From assembly GCA_017417215.1 (NCBI GenBank), contig JAFPZP010000086.1, forward strand, positions 1-35,131: a stretch of 35,131 nucleotides of DNA, in the 5' to 3' direction. The notes beneath the pieces were generated by a model, which made no database searches, had not been told where the DNA came from, and saw only the letters and a list, made by a program, of their open reading frames with translations. The position numbers and the translations under genes were made by a program. Positions within the stretch are counted from its first letter, which is position 1. Each line of letters opens with the position of its first letter. Source of the stretch: Candidatus Rifleibacteriota bacterium (lineage in GTDB: Bacteria > Muiribacteriota > Ozemobacteria > Ozemobacterales > Ozemobacteraceae). This document shows, piece after piece, positions 21,380-31,691 of this stretch.

Positions 21380-24289
21380 TTATACCTGATTTCTAATTCC
21401 TATTAATTCATAAATATTATATTTACGAACTTTACCCTTAATAGAAACTCTTCTTAGATATTTAACTTTGGCTTTGCCTTTTGTAAGACCAATTGTGGTT
21501 CCTGAAATTATAATACCTGTTTCTGTGGTTCCGTTTTTGGATTCTGTCTTAAATCTTGAAGCTGAATTAACAGGGTTGCCTATTACAGTAAAGTCTAGTT
21601 TGCCAGAATATGAACCTATTCTGCCCGAAATAACACGACCAGAAGCAATGCCTGTATATAGCTTTGGCAATTCACTTGCTTTTGCTTTTTCAACCAGTTC
21701 CAAAGAAGCCTTTGCTGCCCTTAAGCCATGTGATTCCTTATTTGGATTGTCTCTGAATACAAGCATAATAGTATCACCAATAATTTTATCAATGCTACCG
21801 CCATATTTTTTTGTAACTTCTTCTGCAATAGACATAAATTTGCTTAACAACTTTATAGATTTTTGTGGAGTTATAGAAACACTAATTTTGTCATAATCTT
21901 TAATAGCAGAAAAAACTATGGTAGCTTCTAAATATTCGCCACCGGGCAGTAATTTAAGACTATCGCTCTCCTCTATATCAGAAAATGCATCTTCCGAAAC
22001 ATATGATTTTAAAATGTTTCTTTCTTTCAAGTTAATAACTAGTTTTTTAAAAGAGTTGTTTAAATCTTCAAACTCATCACCACTTTTTATTTCTGTAACC
22101 CATTTATCACTGCCTTTGGCGATAGCAGAAGCATTTGAAGCCATTAATAATACGGGGGCAACAATAAGTATGTCGAGAAGAATATTTGAAAAATATAGTA
22201 TCAAAGATAAATATGCTATTATGTAGACTAATACTTTGATTATAAATGAAGTATCATCATAACCAAACGCTTCTTTGATTGTGGCAACAGCTAAATGCGG
22301 TATAAACTGGTTCCTTCTTTTGATTAAAATCTTATTTCCATTCTCTATTATTCCAGATAATGTGTTTTGCAAACATAGTTTTTTATCTTCTATGTCTATA
22401 ATACCACTTCCATTCCATATTGCAGTATCACCACTATTTTCTAGTGGAATAAAAGCATAATCTATATTATAGTTCCATTTTTTCTCCTTATACCCTTTTT
22501 GGTAAAGAAGAGAATTCTTAAGGAAAGAGTTCAAAATAGGCGTAGGTTCTAGATTTGTTGAAAGTATACCTATTATATTTTTTTTGTTATTAGAGTAATA
22601 ATATAAATAATTTATAGTAAAATAATAAACAGTAAGCATTCTATTTATACTTATAATTTTTCCATTATTTTTCAAAAAATCATTAATCATTTCACTATCA
22701 TATGTTTTTCCAAGCAATTCTAGCTTATTTTCAGGTTCTCTAGAGGTATTGTTTTCTTCTTTCGCAAATTTTAATGTTTTTTCAAAATATATGTCTGTTA
22801 AAGCGTCATTATTATAGCTTCTTTGAGATTTAGAAATCCTTTTGGGGTATTTGCATATAATTTTATTTTTTTTGCAAAGATTTTTTATTTTTACAGGTGG
22901 AGGATTAAAATATAAAATAGCATTGCTTATGGGGGTTTTGTTACCAATACTATTAAAGTAATTAATAAATTCTTGACTATTTGATTTTTCTTCAGATATT
23001 AATTCAGATAATTCTAACGCTGATTTTTCTAATTCTGCTTCCAATTCGACAATATAATTATCTAATTCTTGAGAAGTGAGTTCGAAAAATGTCTCAACAT
23101 AGTTTTGAATTCTAAGTTTGCTAATAAATTTTTCAGTTTTATTTACGGAATACAGCCCTAGAGTAAATATTGTAAAGGGGAAAATTGTTGCAATCAGCAA
23201 TAAACTTAAAATTTTATATTTAAACATAATTTTTTCGTTAAAGCCAAACAAAGAGACATTTAAGAAGTAAATACCTGAAAAGAACATTATCAGTAAAAAA
23301 GTTTTTCTTATAGCACTTATTTCTTCATTAACCTTTTCCCAATATTTCCATAAAGGGATGTAATAATCTATAAAAGGGAAAAGTTTCCCATATTTTTTGT
23401 TTAAATTTGCTGAACCTGAATGTAAAACATGCCTTACAAATTTAGCTGAAGCTGGTGCGACAATATGTAGTCCTTCTTTATCTTGCCTTATGCCGCTATG
23501 GAATAATTCAGGCTTTTCTTCGTTTTTATAAACATTAACTTCTTTAAAAACAATTTTTATTTCTGGGTAATCAGCATTTAACCTTTCTAACATTTTATGA
23601 AAGTCAAAATTTTTGCCTTGTATAACAGTAAAAAATCCTGTGCAACTTTTTGAAGGGCTATTAAAATTACACAAAATAAAATATAGCTCTCCATCATATT
23701 TTACGGAAAAATTTTTAGAAACTTTATTAAGATGCATTGAAATGTTTGTAATTGTTTTGAATATTTGCTGCAAAAGAAAGGCAAACTGTTCGTTTGTTTC
23801 GTATGTTTCTATTAAATCTGCTTTGTTGTTTCCCTGATGAAATTCTTTTTCTATGATGTTTTTAATATGTTTTTTTAAAAAATAAATTGGCAGATTTTTC
23901 AATTCGTTAGTTTCATTTTTATCTTTTAAAACAGTAACTTTTTCAACTTTATCATCAAAAAAAAGACAGAAAAGACTTTCTCCACAGAGTATTTTATCTA
24001 TTTCGTTTTTTAGTCTTTCTAAAGGTAAAGTAGCATCTAATTTTTGTATTTCTTTTATTTGTTCCTCGAGATAATTTTCTGGAGTGATTATATTATTATA
24101 TTTCTTTATATCTTCATAAGCTTTATGAATTAAATCTGTTCTGACAAAATAAGCATTTTTTTTACAGAATATTTCAAAACCAACTAATGCCATTATACAG
24201 GGAAACAAAAATAAGAAAACCCAGATGAGCCAGAGTCTTATCTGTGGTATTTTGATTTTTCTTTTTATCTGTTTTAGTTTATCTGACAT
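21380..24289 (-). CDS. Membrane class III nucleotide cyclase, C2-like subunit (first metal Asp lost)
   Basis: The 969-residue protein has membrane helices at about 16-41, 330-350, 357-380 and 685-718. Two large extracytoplasmic regions lie between them, then a HAMP-like linker (about 719-770) and a class III cyclase domain (about 785-960). The first metal Asp is replaced by Ala (A795 in IVFSAIKDY). D839 of IIGDT, substrate Lys K835, T901 in DFTVIG, transition-state N908 and R912 (VNSASRF) are kept. A lone homodimer would lack one metal ligand. The gene overlaps the upstream cyclase gene by 11 bases, supporting equal coproduction. Lys plus Thr at the base-recognition positions points to ATP as substrate. 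Sensor ligand unknown. Confidence 0.88.
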   Translation of the reverse strand: MSDKLKQIKRKIKIPQIRLWLIWVFLFLFPCIMALVGFEIFCKKNAYFVRTDLIHKAYEDIKKYNNIITPENYLEEQIKEIQKLDATLPLERLKNEIDKILCGESLFCLFFDDKVEKVTVLKDKNETNELKNLPIYFLKKHIKNIIEKEFHQGNNKADLIETYETNEQFAFLLQQIFKTITNISMHLNKVSKNFSVKYDGELYFILCNFNSPSKSCTGFFTVIQGKNFDFHKMLERLNADYPEIKIVFKEVNVYKNEEKPELFHSGIRQDKEGLHIVAPASAKFVRHVLHSGSANLNKKYGKLFPFIDYYIPLWKYWEKVNEEISAIRKTFLLIMFFSGIYFLNVSLFGFNEKIMFKYKILSLLLIATIFPFTIFTLGLYSVNKTEKFISKLRIQNYVETFFELTSQELDNYIVELEAELEKSALELSELISEEKSNSQEFINYFNSIGNKTPISNAILYFNPPPVKIKNLCKKNKIICKYPKRISKSQRSYNNDALTDIYFEKTLKFAKEENNTSREPENKLELLGKTYDSEMINDFLKNNGKIISINRMLTVYYFTINYLYYYSNNKKNIIGILSTNLEPTPILNSFLKNSLLYQKGYKEKKWNYNIDYAFIPLENSGDTAIWNGSGIIDIEDKKLCLQNTLSGIIENGNKILIKRRNQFIPHLAVATIKEAFGYDDTSFIIKVLVYIIAYLSLILYFSNILLDILIVAPVLLMASNASAIAKGSDKWVTEIKSGDEFEDLNNSFKKLVINLKERNILKSYVSEDAFSDIEESDSLKLLPGGEYLEATIVFSAIKDYDKISVSITPQKSIKLLSKFMSIAEEVTKKYGGSIDKIIGDTIMLVFRDNPNKESHGLRAAKASLELVEKAKASELPKLYTGIASGRVISGRIGSYSGKLDFTVIGNPVNSASRFKTESKNGTTETGIIISGTTIGLTKGKAKVKYLRRVSIKGKVRKYNIYELIGIRNQV

Positions 24290-27236
24290 CTATAAGCTCT
24301 ACCGATTCTGAGTCGAATTCCTTGATTATTAAGTTAGGGGTTAGGGAAGAGGAATTCTGTAGAATGGGCTTTAGGACATCTTCTAAAGATTTTTTGCTTA
24401 TCAGAATCTTGCTTTCTGTAAGTTTCGTTTTGGCTTCTAAATCTGCAGCTCTACCAACTACATCACCATTAACAGAAAAATCTTTCCTTCCTTTTACAGT
24501 TCCTATTGTTCCTGTAATAGCAATATCTGTATCTATGCCTATACCGTTTTGAATAGTAAACAAACCAGCTTCTTTTCTCTCTCTATTAAATTTCTCTAAA
24601 GCTTTCCTCATGGCAAGTGCAGCTTTTGATGCTCTTATTACTTGATTCTCCTTTTCTGGTTCATCATAAAAAACGGCTTGAATAGCATCTCCAATGTATT
24701 TATCAATAATACCGCCATTTTCAGAAATTGCCTGCTGCATTTTTGTAAAATAGCTATTTAACATTTCAACTATTACAGAAGGTTCATATTTTTCACTTGT
24801 ACCAGTGAAATTCCTTATGTCAGAAGAAAGTATAGTTACTCTTTCCAGCTTTCCATTGCCAGCTTCTTGAATATTATCTTGATTAATTGATTGAATAAGC
24901 CTGTCTGAAACATATCTACTTATCATGAGTTTTTGTTTAACAGCTAAAGACATTTCGTTAAAAGCAGAAGTTATAGAGTCAAATTCATCTTTTGAAAAAG
25001 AATCTATCGTTATTCCATATTCTTTGTTTTCTAATGAATCTATAGCTTCTTTATATATTTTCACTGGTTCTTTAATAAATACAGAAATAAAACCTGTCAG
25101 TAAAAACATTAGAAATAACGCATAAGCTAATAAAAGAGGGAAAACCATATTTATTCCCAAAGTAAGCTTTGTATTGTAATTGCTTTTAGCTAATCCTCCA
25201 ATAACAAAAGGATCATTATCTGTATAGATACATTTCTTAGCTATATTTCCATCAGACATATAAGCTTTTTCAGAAATACTGTCTTTCGATAATATGGATT
25301 TAGTAATAATATCATTTACTTTTCTGTATGAATCTCCCGTAATAGGATAGGTAGTGTTTCTTTCTATATAAAAATGATCGCTAATAGCTATTCCTAAATT
25401 AATTTCGGAATAATCATTTTTTGCTTCAAACCAGTTTTGTCGCTTTGGTAATCGAAAACCAGTGATATATTTGTAACGCAAGTCATCCCCATTAAGAACA
25501 TTTATCAGTAAATTATGCTGCTTCTTGCTGTCCTTCACATAGAAATAAACAGCTGAACTGGTATCGTTAAATACCAGCAAATGTCTATGTGGAACAGATT
25601 CCTGTCCTGCACTTTGTTCTTCCATTAATGAAGTAATATAATTTTCTAATGTTCCAAGAGTTAAGGTTGATGACATATCGTCTTTGAGATTCGTATGACT
25701 CTTATTTAATATGTTTAAATTATTTGCGTATTTAGGTAGGAATACCCCATAACTATTTTCTATTTTTTCTTTATTATTTCTCCTACCCCAGTGATTAAAA
25801 ATATAATAACTATTATCTTGTGATAATGCTACCAAATGTCTTGTCCATGTTCTAAAAAAAGTATCTTTTGGAGAAAGAATTCCATCCTTAATCTCTTTCA
25901 TTTGATGGGTAAAACAGTTTTTTTCTATTTTATTTTTCATTTCATATATATATGAAAGATGTCTTTGATTATTTTCTTCATTTATTATAAAAATATTGTC
26001 CATTTCATTACTTAAATTTTGAGAAACATTATAATCAATTAATTTTGTGAACTTTTGGGTAGATATCCAGGTTAATAACCCCACACCAATTATTGGTAAA
26101 AACGTTATGGCAGACAATACTAATATAAGTTTATGGGTAAGATTAATAGATAATTTATATTTATTTCTATATATTTTTATAGACAAAACTATATATAGTA
26201 AAACAAGGAATAATGTTAGAAATTTAGCAGAGGAATAAATAATACGTAATTTTTCTAGTTCTTTCGGGAAAACTATATTTAATTTAAAAGCCTTATTTAA
26301 AAGATATGATTTATCTTCATTCTGGAATATTTGATAAGTATTGATTTGATTTTTTAATTCTGTCGGTAAATTAATGATATATTCACAACCTTCGTTCGTT
26401 TCTCTAAACAGGTCATCGCTAGAAATTATTTCATTCTGTGGTATAACTTTTATTTTTACTTCATTGCCACTATTATTATTTATTGCTGAATTAATTATAG
26501 AATCTGGATTTATCTGGCTCTGTGGAATAATTAAGGAATAATAACCATGTATACCTGTTTTACTAAAAGAATATTTTGAAATATTAAAAATTAATTGTTT
26601 TCCAAAATAATCTGTATAAAATGTCTTTGTATGATACTGATAAAACTTAAACCTAGTTAGATACTTATAAAGAATATGTTCTTTGACAACTTCAGATTTA
26701 TGAATATGCTTTTTCGATTTAAAATATATTTCATATTGTCTAGCAAGAAAACCTATATCGTAAATAGTTTTTGTTCTCGAAAATTCTATTTTATCATCCT
26801 GATTTTCAAATTGTTGTTCTAATTCAGGAGAATAGTAAGCATAATATTTTTCCAGATTATTAGTTGCAAATGATATAAAGATTGGTGCAAATTTTTCTTT
26901 TGTTAATAAGACAAGCTTATCAAAAGTTTCTTTTTTATATAGATTTTGTGCAAAAGATTCATCTAATATTTTATCTGTTATTTCTTCTTTGAAATCTGGA
27001 AATAATACAGCATGAATTTTAGATATTTCTGAATTAATATAGTTGTAGGTTTCCAAATCACTTTTAAATTTAGTTGATACAGAAAGAATTTTTTGTTTTA
27101 AATCTGAACTTAGATCTTCTTTTGTAGAAATATATAAATCTTCTAATTTTTTGCTAAAAAAAATGAGAGGAATAAATATTATCAGAAAACCTATAACAAC
27201 AATTTTTAATTTGTTTCTTTTTATTTCCTTGGACAT
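24279..27236 (-). CDS. Membrane class III nucleotide cyclase, C1-like subunit (transition-state Asn and Arg lost)
   Basis: The 985-residue protein has the same architecture as its neighbour: membrane helices at about 11-28, 337-356, 366-390 and 694-720 around two large extracytoplasmic regions, a HAMP domain (about 721-775) and a cyclase domain (about 795-970). Both metal-binding Asp are present, D806 in SSDIRNFT and D850 in KYIGDAIQ. At the positions of the transition-state Asn and Arg it has G928 and D932 (VVGRAADLE), and S921 at the base-selecting position. It therefore cannot complete an active site by itself. It should pair with the 21380-24289 product. It follows ABC exporter 1 after 52 bp. 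Confidence 0.88.
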   Translation of the reverse strand: MSKEIKRNKLKIVVIGFLIIFIPLIFFSKKLEDLYISTKEDLSSDLKQKILSVSTKFKSDLETYNYINSEISKIHAVLFPDFKEEITDKILDESFAQNLYKKETFDKLVLLTKEKFAPIFISFATNNLEKYYAYYSPELEQQFENQDDKIEFSRTKTIYDIGFLARQYEIYFKSKKHIHKSEVVKEHILYKYLTRFKFYQYHTKTFYTDYFGKQLIFNISKYSFSKTGIHGYYSLIIPQSQINPDSIINSAINNNSGNEVKIKVIPQNEIISSDDLFRETNEGCEYIINLPTELKNQINTYQIFQNEDKSYLLNKAFKLNIVFPKELEKLRIIYSSAKFLTLFLVLLYIVLSIKIYRNKYKLSINLTHKLILVLSAITFLPIIGVGLLTWISTQKFTKLIDYNVSQNLSNEMDNIFIINEENNQRHLSYIYEMKNKIEKNCFTHQMKEIKDGILSPKDTFFRTWTRHLVALSQDNSYYIFNHWGRRNNKEKIENSYGVFLPKYANNLNILNKSHTNLKDDMSSTLTLGTLENYITSLMEEQSAGQESVPHRHLLVFNDTSSAVYFYVKDSKKQHNLLINVLNGDDLRYKYITGFRLPKRQNWFEAKNDYSEINLGIAISDHFYIERNTTYPITGDSYRKVNDIITKSILSKDSISEKAYMSDGNIAKKCIYTDNDPFVIGGLAKSNYNTKLTLGINMVFPLLLAYALFLMFLLTGFISVFIKEPVKIYKEAIDSLENKEYGITIDSFSKDEFDSITSAFNEMSLAVKQKLMISRYVSDRLIQSINQDNIQEAGNGKLERVTILSSDIRNFTGTSEKYEPSVIVEMLNSYFTKMQQAISENGGIIDKYIGDAIQAVFYDEPEKENQVIRASKAALAMRKALEKFNRERKEAGLFTIQNGIGIDTDIAITGTIGTVKGRKDFSVNGDVVGRAADLEAKTKLTESKILISKKSLEDVLKPILQNSSSLTPNLIIKEFDSESVELIDVR

Positions 27237-27288
27237 GTGTAAATAGATTTCATCTTTCTATTCTAACTTCATCAAATCTCACTTCTCT

Positions 27289-29508
27289 TTATTCTTGTTG
27301 TTCTTCTCTTTCTTCGATAAGTCTGCGATATGGTCCGTCATGCTTAACCATTTCACGATGGATTCCTCGTTCAACAATTTTCCCATAGCTTAAAACTATG
27401 ATTTCATCGCAGTCTCTTATAGTAGAAAGTCTATGAGCAATAACCAGACAAGAACAGCCTCGGTGTCTGATGTTTTCAAGAACTTTGATTTCTGTAATCG
27501 GGTCTAATGCACTAGTGGCTTCATCTAAGACCAAAAATGAGGGGTTGATAGCTAGAGCACGAGCAATTTCCAGCCTCTGCCTCTGGCCGCCGCTGAAATT
27601 CAGACCGCCTTCAGAAACTATGGCATCATAGCCGCCTTCCAGTTTTAGAATATCTTCATGAATACAAGCGTCTTTGGCTGCTTGAATGATATCGCTTTTT
27701 CTAAGAGATTTATCAAATAGAGCGATGTTTTCGGCTACTGTTCCGGTTATCAGGAAAATATCCTGATCAACTGCCGCTAAAGAATTCAAAATAACGGCTC
27801 TAGGAAGATTTTTGCGTTCAACACCATCAAAAGTAATTTTACCAGACCATTCTTCGTAAAGACCTGTAACGATTTTGGCTAAAGTGCTCTTTCCGCTTCC
27901 AGATGAGCCAACGACAGCAACCCATTTACCAGGACCTATATGAAGATTGAAATCTTTTAACAGAGGCGGCTCAAGAGGGCTGTAACCAAAACTTAAATCG
28001 CTAATGGTCAGTTCCCCCGAAAGTCTGTCTTTTGCGAAAGATTTTTCATTTTCGTTTTCAGGGAAATTCAACGGATCGACTTTGTAGTTTTGCACATCGT
28101 TGAGACGCCGCATTTGCATTTCTGTGGTCTGCAAAGAAGAACTCAGACTCATAATCTTGTTTACTGGTGCTTGAAAACTGGTCATAAGATTCTGGAAAGC
28201 CATAAACATACCTGCGGTCATTGCCCCATCCATGATGGAGAAACCACCAAAAGTCATTATTAATGCACCATTTATGCCGCTTAGTACGGTTGGAATTAAG
28301 GTAATAGACATAGACCAAAGAGTTGTTTCCTGCGAAGCAGAAAGAGTTTTTGTTTGATAGCCGGCCCATTTTGTAAAAAAGTCTGATTCATCGCCATTGG
28401 CTTTGATGGTTTCAATCATTCTTAGTCCGTTCATGCTCACGCCGTAAGCTTTTCCGGCATCTTGCTGTATTCGCATATTCAAGTCGGTCAAGCGTCTGCG
28501 CATTGCGAAAAATATGATGAAACCTATTATGCTGAAAGAAACGCCTATCAAAGTCAGAGTAACATTATATTGCAAAAGCAGTAATAAATAAAAGACCGCT
28601 ACAACCAAGTCTAATACAGCAGTAGCAGCAGTATTAGAAAGCACTTCCGCAATAGATTCATTAAAGGCGACGCGTCCAGCTACTTCCGCAGCATAACGCT
28701 GATGGAAGAAATTCATTGGTAAGCGAAGTAAATGCCAAAAATAGCTTGAAGAGTCAGATATAGTCAGTTTCCTCTGCCATCTTGTCAGAATTATTGAACG
28801 AAGAAGTGAAATAACACCCGTTAAAACAAATGATAAAATCATCGCTAAACAGAAGCTAACCAGCCATTCTGGGTGTTTTTTTGTTAATATATCGTCCATG
28901 AAAATCTGATTGAATACAGGAGAAGCCAGACCTGGAATTATTGCACAGAATTCCAGCAAAATTATGAACAATAACGCCCACTTATCCAAAAAAAGCTTTT
29001 TGGCAACTTCTTTAAAGACGTTGTATCTTCCCCCTTCTTTTACAAAGCCGGCATCAGGAGTTATTTTCAAAGCTATTCCGGTGTAAGAGGTTACAAAATT
29101 CTCCCATTCAACTGTACGGCGCCCCATTGCGGGGTCGTTCAGATAGGCTATTCCGTCTTTTATGCCTTCTAATACTACAAAGTGGTTAAATTCCCAATGT
29201 ATGATAAGCGGGAATGGTTTTTCGGGGATTAATTCCAAAATATTGTCGGCTCTCCATCTGTATCCATTCGCTTTACAATGCCTGTTGCGGGCAGCACGAA
29301 TTATACAGCTTGCCTTACTGCCGTCACGATTTACACCACATTCCTGTCTGAGTTTTTCTAAAGGAATCCAAAGACCGTAATGAGCGAGAATCATACCCAA
29401 AGAGGCGGCCCCACACTCAGTGGCTTCCATTTGAAGAATCGTAGGAACTTTTACTCGTGAACCTATCTTTGCATAAAATGATGTTTTCAGTTTCTTAAAT
29501 AAACCCAT
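27289..29508 (-). CDS. NHLM-type peptidase-containing ABC exporter 1 (C39)
   Basis: The 739-residue protein opens with a C39 bacteriocin-processing peptidase domain (about 20-150) with catalytic Cys32 (MEATECGAASLGM), His109 (EFNHFVVLEG) and Asp125 (LNDPAMGRR). Six membrane helices (about 170-455) and an ATPase domain follow: Walker A GSSGSGKST 534-542, signature SGGQ 639-642, Walker B with D662/E663, then AHRLS. Such proteins cut leader peptides after a double glycine and export the rest. Both precursor genes in this locus have that site. All catalytic residues are in place, so it should be active. It is six bases downstream of the HlyD-type adaptor gene and is typical of NHLM exporter 1. 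Confidence 0.92.
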   Translation of the reverse strand: MGLFKKLKTSFYAKIGSRVKVPTILQMEATECGAASLGMILAHYGLWIPLEKLRQECGVNRDGSKASCIIRAARNRHCKANGYRWRADNILELIPEKPFPLIIHWEFNHFVVLEGIKDGIAYLNDPAMGRRTVEWENFVTSYTGIALKITPDAGFVKEGGRYNVFKEVAKKLFLDKWALLFIILLEFCAIIPGLASPVFNQIFMDDILTKKHPEWLVSFCLAMILSFVLTGVISLLRSIILTRWQRKLTISDSSSYFWHLLRLPMNFFHQRYAAEVAGRVAFNESIAEVLSNTAATAVLDLVVAVFYLLLLLQYNVTLTLIGVSFSIIGFIIFFAMRRRLTDLNMRIQQDAGKAYGVSMNGLRMIETIKANGDESDFFTKWAGYQTKTLSASQETTLWSMSITLIPTVLSGINGALIMTFGGFSIMDGAMTAGMFMAFQNLMTSFQAPVNKIMSLSSSLQTTEMQMRRLNDVQNYKVDPLNFPENENEKSFAKDRLSGELTISDLSFGYSPLEPPLLKDFNLHIGPGKWVAVVGSSGSGKSTLAKIVTGLYEEWSGKITFDGVERKNLPRAVILNSLAAVDQDIFLITGTVAENIALFDKSLRKSDIIQAAKDACIHEDILKLEGGYDAIVSEGGLNFSGGQRQRLEIARALAINPSFLVLDEATSALDPITEIKVLENIRHRGCSCLVIAHRLSTIRDCDEIIVLSYGKIVERGIHREMVKHDGPYRRLIEEREEQQE

Positions 29509-29514
29509 ATATGC

Positions 29515-30516
29515 TCACCGAGTTCTTAACCATTGGCTTAGTTTGTAAAAAACTTTTTGAATAGGAGGTTGACGGTCGATAATAATAGAACCTTTGCAAA
29601 AACTGCCAGCTGTAACAATAGGCTGGTTTCCTATAGAAGAAGTCCATAAATAGCCAGATTCTGAATTAGGGTCTTTTACCAGATCAAAAGAAACTTCCAT
29701 TAAAGCTGATTGTTGAGATGAAATAATCCACTGTGACAGAGAGTCAATTCCCAGACGTTTTTGAATTCCTTGAGTAGAAACAGGATACTGACTGACTGCA
29801 CGAACTGTTCCTAAAAGACTGCCAGATTGAGAAGTATCGACACCGTTTGGCGCAAGCTGAATTGTCATACCTGGTTTGATTCGCTTGCCCTTTTCCACAG
29901 GAACATAAAGAACGCCTTTTAAATCTTTTGAATCACTGACAAGCCTTACAGAACAAATCGGCATACCACCGCTCAGAGTGGTTCCTTCGTCTACAAGAAC
30001 TTCGTTTACGATGCCGTCATAATCAGAATAGACAAACTCGGCAACATTTTCCTGATGGCGATGCATATCGTATTCATGAACCCTGTTTAAAACTTCGCGG
30101 TCATTTTGAGATAATTCTGTGCCGTATTTTGCCATACGGGTAGATGCATTTTCTTGAGCCTGAACCACATGAGCAATAGGCTCACCGGCTTTTATGCTTT
30201 TACCAGGGTAGATGTATAATTTATCTAGCTTTCCGCCATAAGTTGAAGTTATGTTCACTATGCCCTTTGAGTCGATAATAAGACCCATTCCATCGACTTT
30301 TACGGTGAAAGAGCCGAAAATAGACCAAAGAATTATGGAAAAAATCATAACTTCAATAGCTATCAGCCCCAGCCAGCTTATGGGGTCAGTTATTGGAAGT
30401 ACAGTATCGAGCTTTTCAGGTGAGCGCATCTTGTTTAATGCTTCTTTACTGAACAATTCGTTTTTATTCTTTGTGTATTTTGAAAGAATATCGCTATTTG
30501 TCTGCTTGTCTTCCAT
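29515..30516 (-). CDS. NHLM-type HlyD-family adaptor
   Basis: The 333-residue protein has one membrane helix (about 50-72, LGLIAIEVMIFSIILWSIFG) after a cytoplasmic N-terminus. A lipoyl/barrel-sandwich part follows (GGKLDKLYIYPGKSIKAGEPIAHV, and DGIVNEVLVDEGTTLSGG), ending in a beta domain. It fits the HlyD-type membrane fusion protein of NHLM systems, which lacks the long coiled coil of RND adaptors. It would connect an inner-membrane ABC exporter with the periplasm. It is tightly packed: eight bases after the previous adaptor gene and six before exporter 1. Confidence 0.87.
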   Translation of the reverse strand: MEDKQTNSDILSKYTKNKNELFSKEALNKMRSPEKLDTVLPITDPISWLGLIAIEVMIFSIILWSIFGSFTVKVDGMGLIIDSKGIVNITSTYGGKLDKLYIYPGKSIKAGEPIAHVVQAQENASTRMAKYGTELSQNDREVLNRVHEYDMHRHQENVAEFVYSDYDGIVNEVLVDEGTTLSGGMPICSVRLVSDSKDLKGVLYVPVEKGKRIKPGMTIQLAPNGVDTSQSGSLLGTVRAVSQYPVSTQGIQKRLGIDSLSQWIISSQQSALMEVSFDLVKDPNSESGYLWTSSIGNQPIVTAGSFCKGSIIIDRQPPIQKVFYKLSQWLRTR

Positions 30517-30524
30517 GTTTTTCC

Positions 30525-31685
30525 TTATTCTTTGAGCACCACTTCAATTTTAACTCCATCTTTTACATCACTGTATTCGTCTTCAACAACAATTTCGCCT
30601 TCTTTAAGCCCTGAAAAAACTTCGATGTAGGTTCCATCAACAGAACCAGTCTTTATGTCATGTTTTTCTATGGTATTTTTTTCTGAATTCCATACAAAAG
30701 CAGAAGAGTAAGAAGAATCTGCTAAGCATGAAATGGGTATACAAAGCCCTTCGTAAGATTTATCAGTCTTTATTAAAACTTTGTTATAGGTTAAAGGTTC
30801 AAGCAAATGAGATTGGTTATCTATTTCCCAGATTGATCGGCGTATTTCTGCTGGTTTATCAATACCAGGAGTAATTTCTACGAGTTTAGCCTTGAAAACT
30901 TCAGATTTGCCCTTGTTGCCAGCAGAATATTCTGTATCATAAGCTTTTGGGAAAGTATTTTCCATGAATTTCATACTAACCAGCTCGCCTAATGAAAGAT
31001 TTTGAGTGCTTTCATTCTCAAGAGGCATAGAAAATAACAGTTTGTCAAAATCGCCGACAAGTGCTAATGGTGTTCCTGGCTGAACATATGAGCCTTCTCT
31101 ATGATATATAAAAAGCACGTTTCCGTCTAACGGAGATTTTACTTCCTGCTTTTCCTGCTGTAAGGAATAAATTTTCAACTGGGTTTCTGCTTCGATTAAC
31201 TCTTCTTTTGCTGCATTATACTGTGCTTCCGCTTCTTCGAATTTTTCCTTGGAAGTTGCATTCTTTGCCATCAGGCGTTCCTGGCGCTGAAAATTATTTG
31301 CAGCCTGGGCAACAGCAGCTTTTATTCTTCTTATCTGGCTATTTGCCTGCTGAATTTGCAATGGAATCTGCTCGTTTTCTATTCTGAAAAGAACATCGCC
31401 TTTTTTTACGGAACTATTTTTTTTAACTAATAACTCTGTAATTCTGCCATCTATCAAAGACACAGCATCAGTCATATTTTCACTGTATAAACGAACTGCT
31501 TCCTGTTCAAATTCCAAATGAAGCATGCGTTTTTTTACAGGGTAACCTTTTATTTGAAGGCTTCTTTTTTCTAACTGATTTGAAATGTGTTTTTCGTCTT
31601 TGTAATTAAGAAATGAGCCGTAGCCAACCAGAGCTACAGCAAGTAATAATATGAAGAGTATTGCTAAAAAGAACAGCTTTTTCAT
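30525..31685 (-). CDS. Periplasmic adaptor protein (RND/MacA-like HlyD family)
   Basis: The 386-residue protein has an N-terminal signal anchor (4-24). A barrel-sandwich half-motif follows (DGRITELLVKKNSSVKKGDVLFRIE), then a helical hairpin of about 70 residues (IPLQIQQANSQIRRIKAAVA to LIEAETQLKIY) and the second half-motif (SPLDGNVLFIYHREGSYVQPGTPL). A C-terminal beta domain ends with GSVDGTYIEVFSGLKEGEIVV. This is the usual efflux-adaptor build and would bridge an inner-membrane exporter to TolC. Having two different adaptors in one locus suggests that each of the two ABC exporters has its own. It follows the precursor gene by six bases without a clear ribosome binding site, so is probably coupled. 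Confidence 0.87.
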   Translation of the reverse strand: MKKLFFLAILFILLLAVALVGYGSFLNYKDEKHISNQLEKRSLQIKGYPVKKRMLHLEFEQEAVRLYSENMTDAVSLIDGRITELLVKKNSSVKKGDVLFRIENEQIPLQIQQANSQIRRIKAAVAQAANNFQRQERLMAKNATSKEKFEEAEAQYNAAKEELIEAETQLKIYSLQQEKQEVKSPLDGNVLFIYHREGSYVQPGTPLALVGDFDKLLFSMPLENESTQNLSLGELVSMKFMENTFPKAYDTEYSAGNKGKSEVFKAKLVEITPGIDKPAEIRRSIWEIDNQSHLLEPLTYNKVLIKTDKSYEGLCIPISCLADSSYSSAFVWNSEKNTIEKHDIKTGSVDGTYIEVFSGLKEGEIVVEDEYSDVKDGVKIEVVLKE

Positions 31686-31691
31686 TTACTA

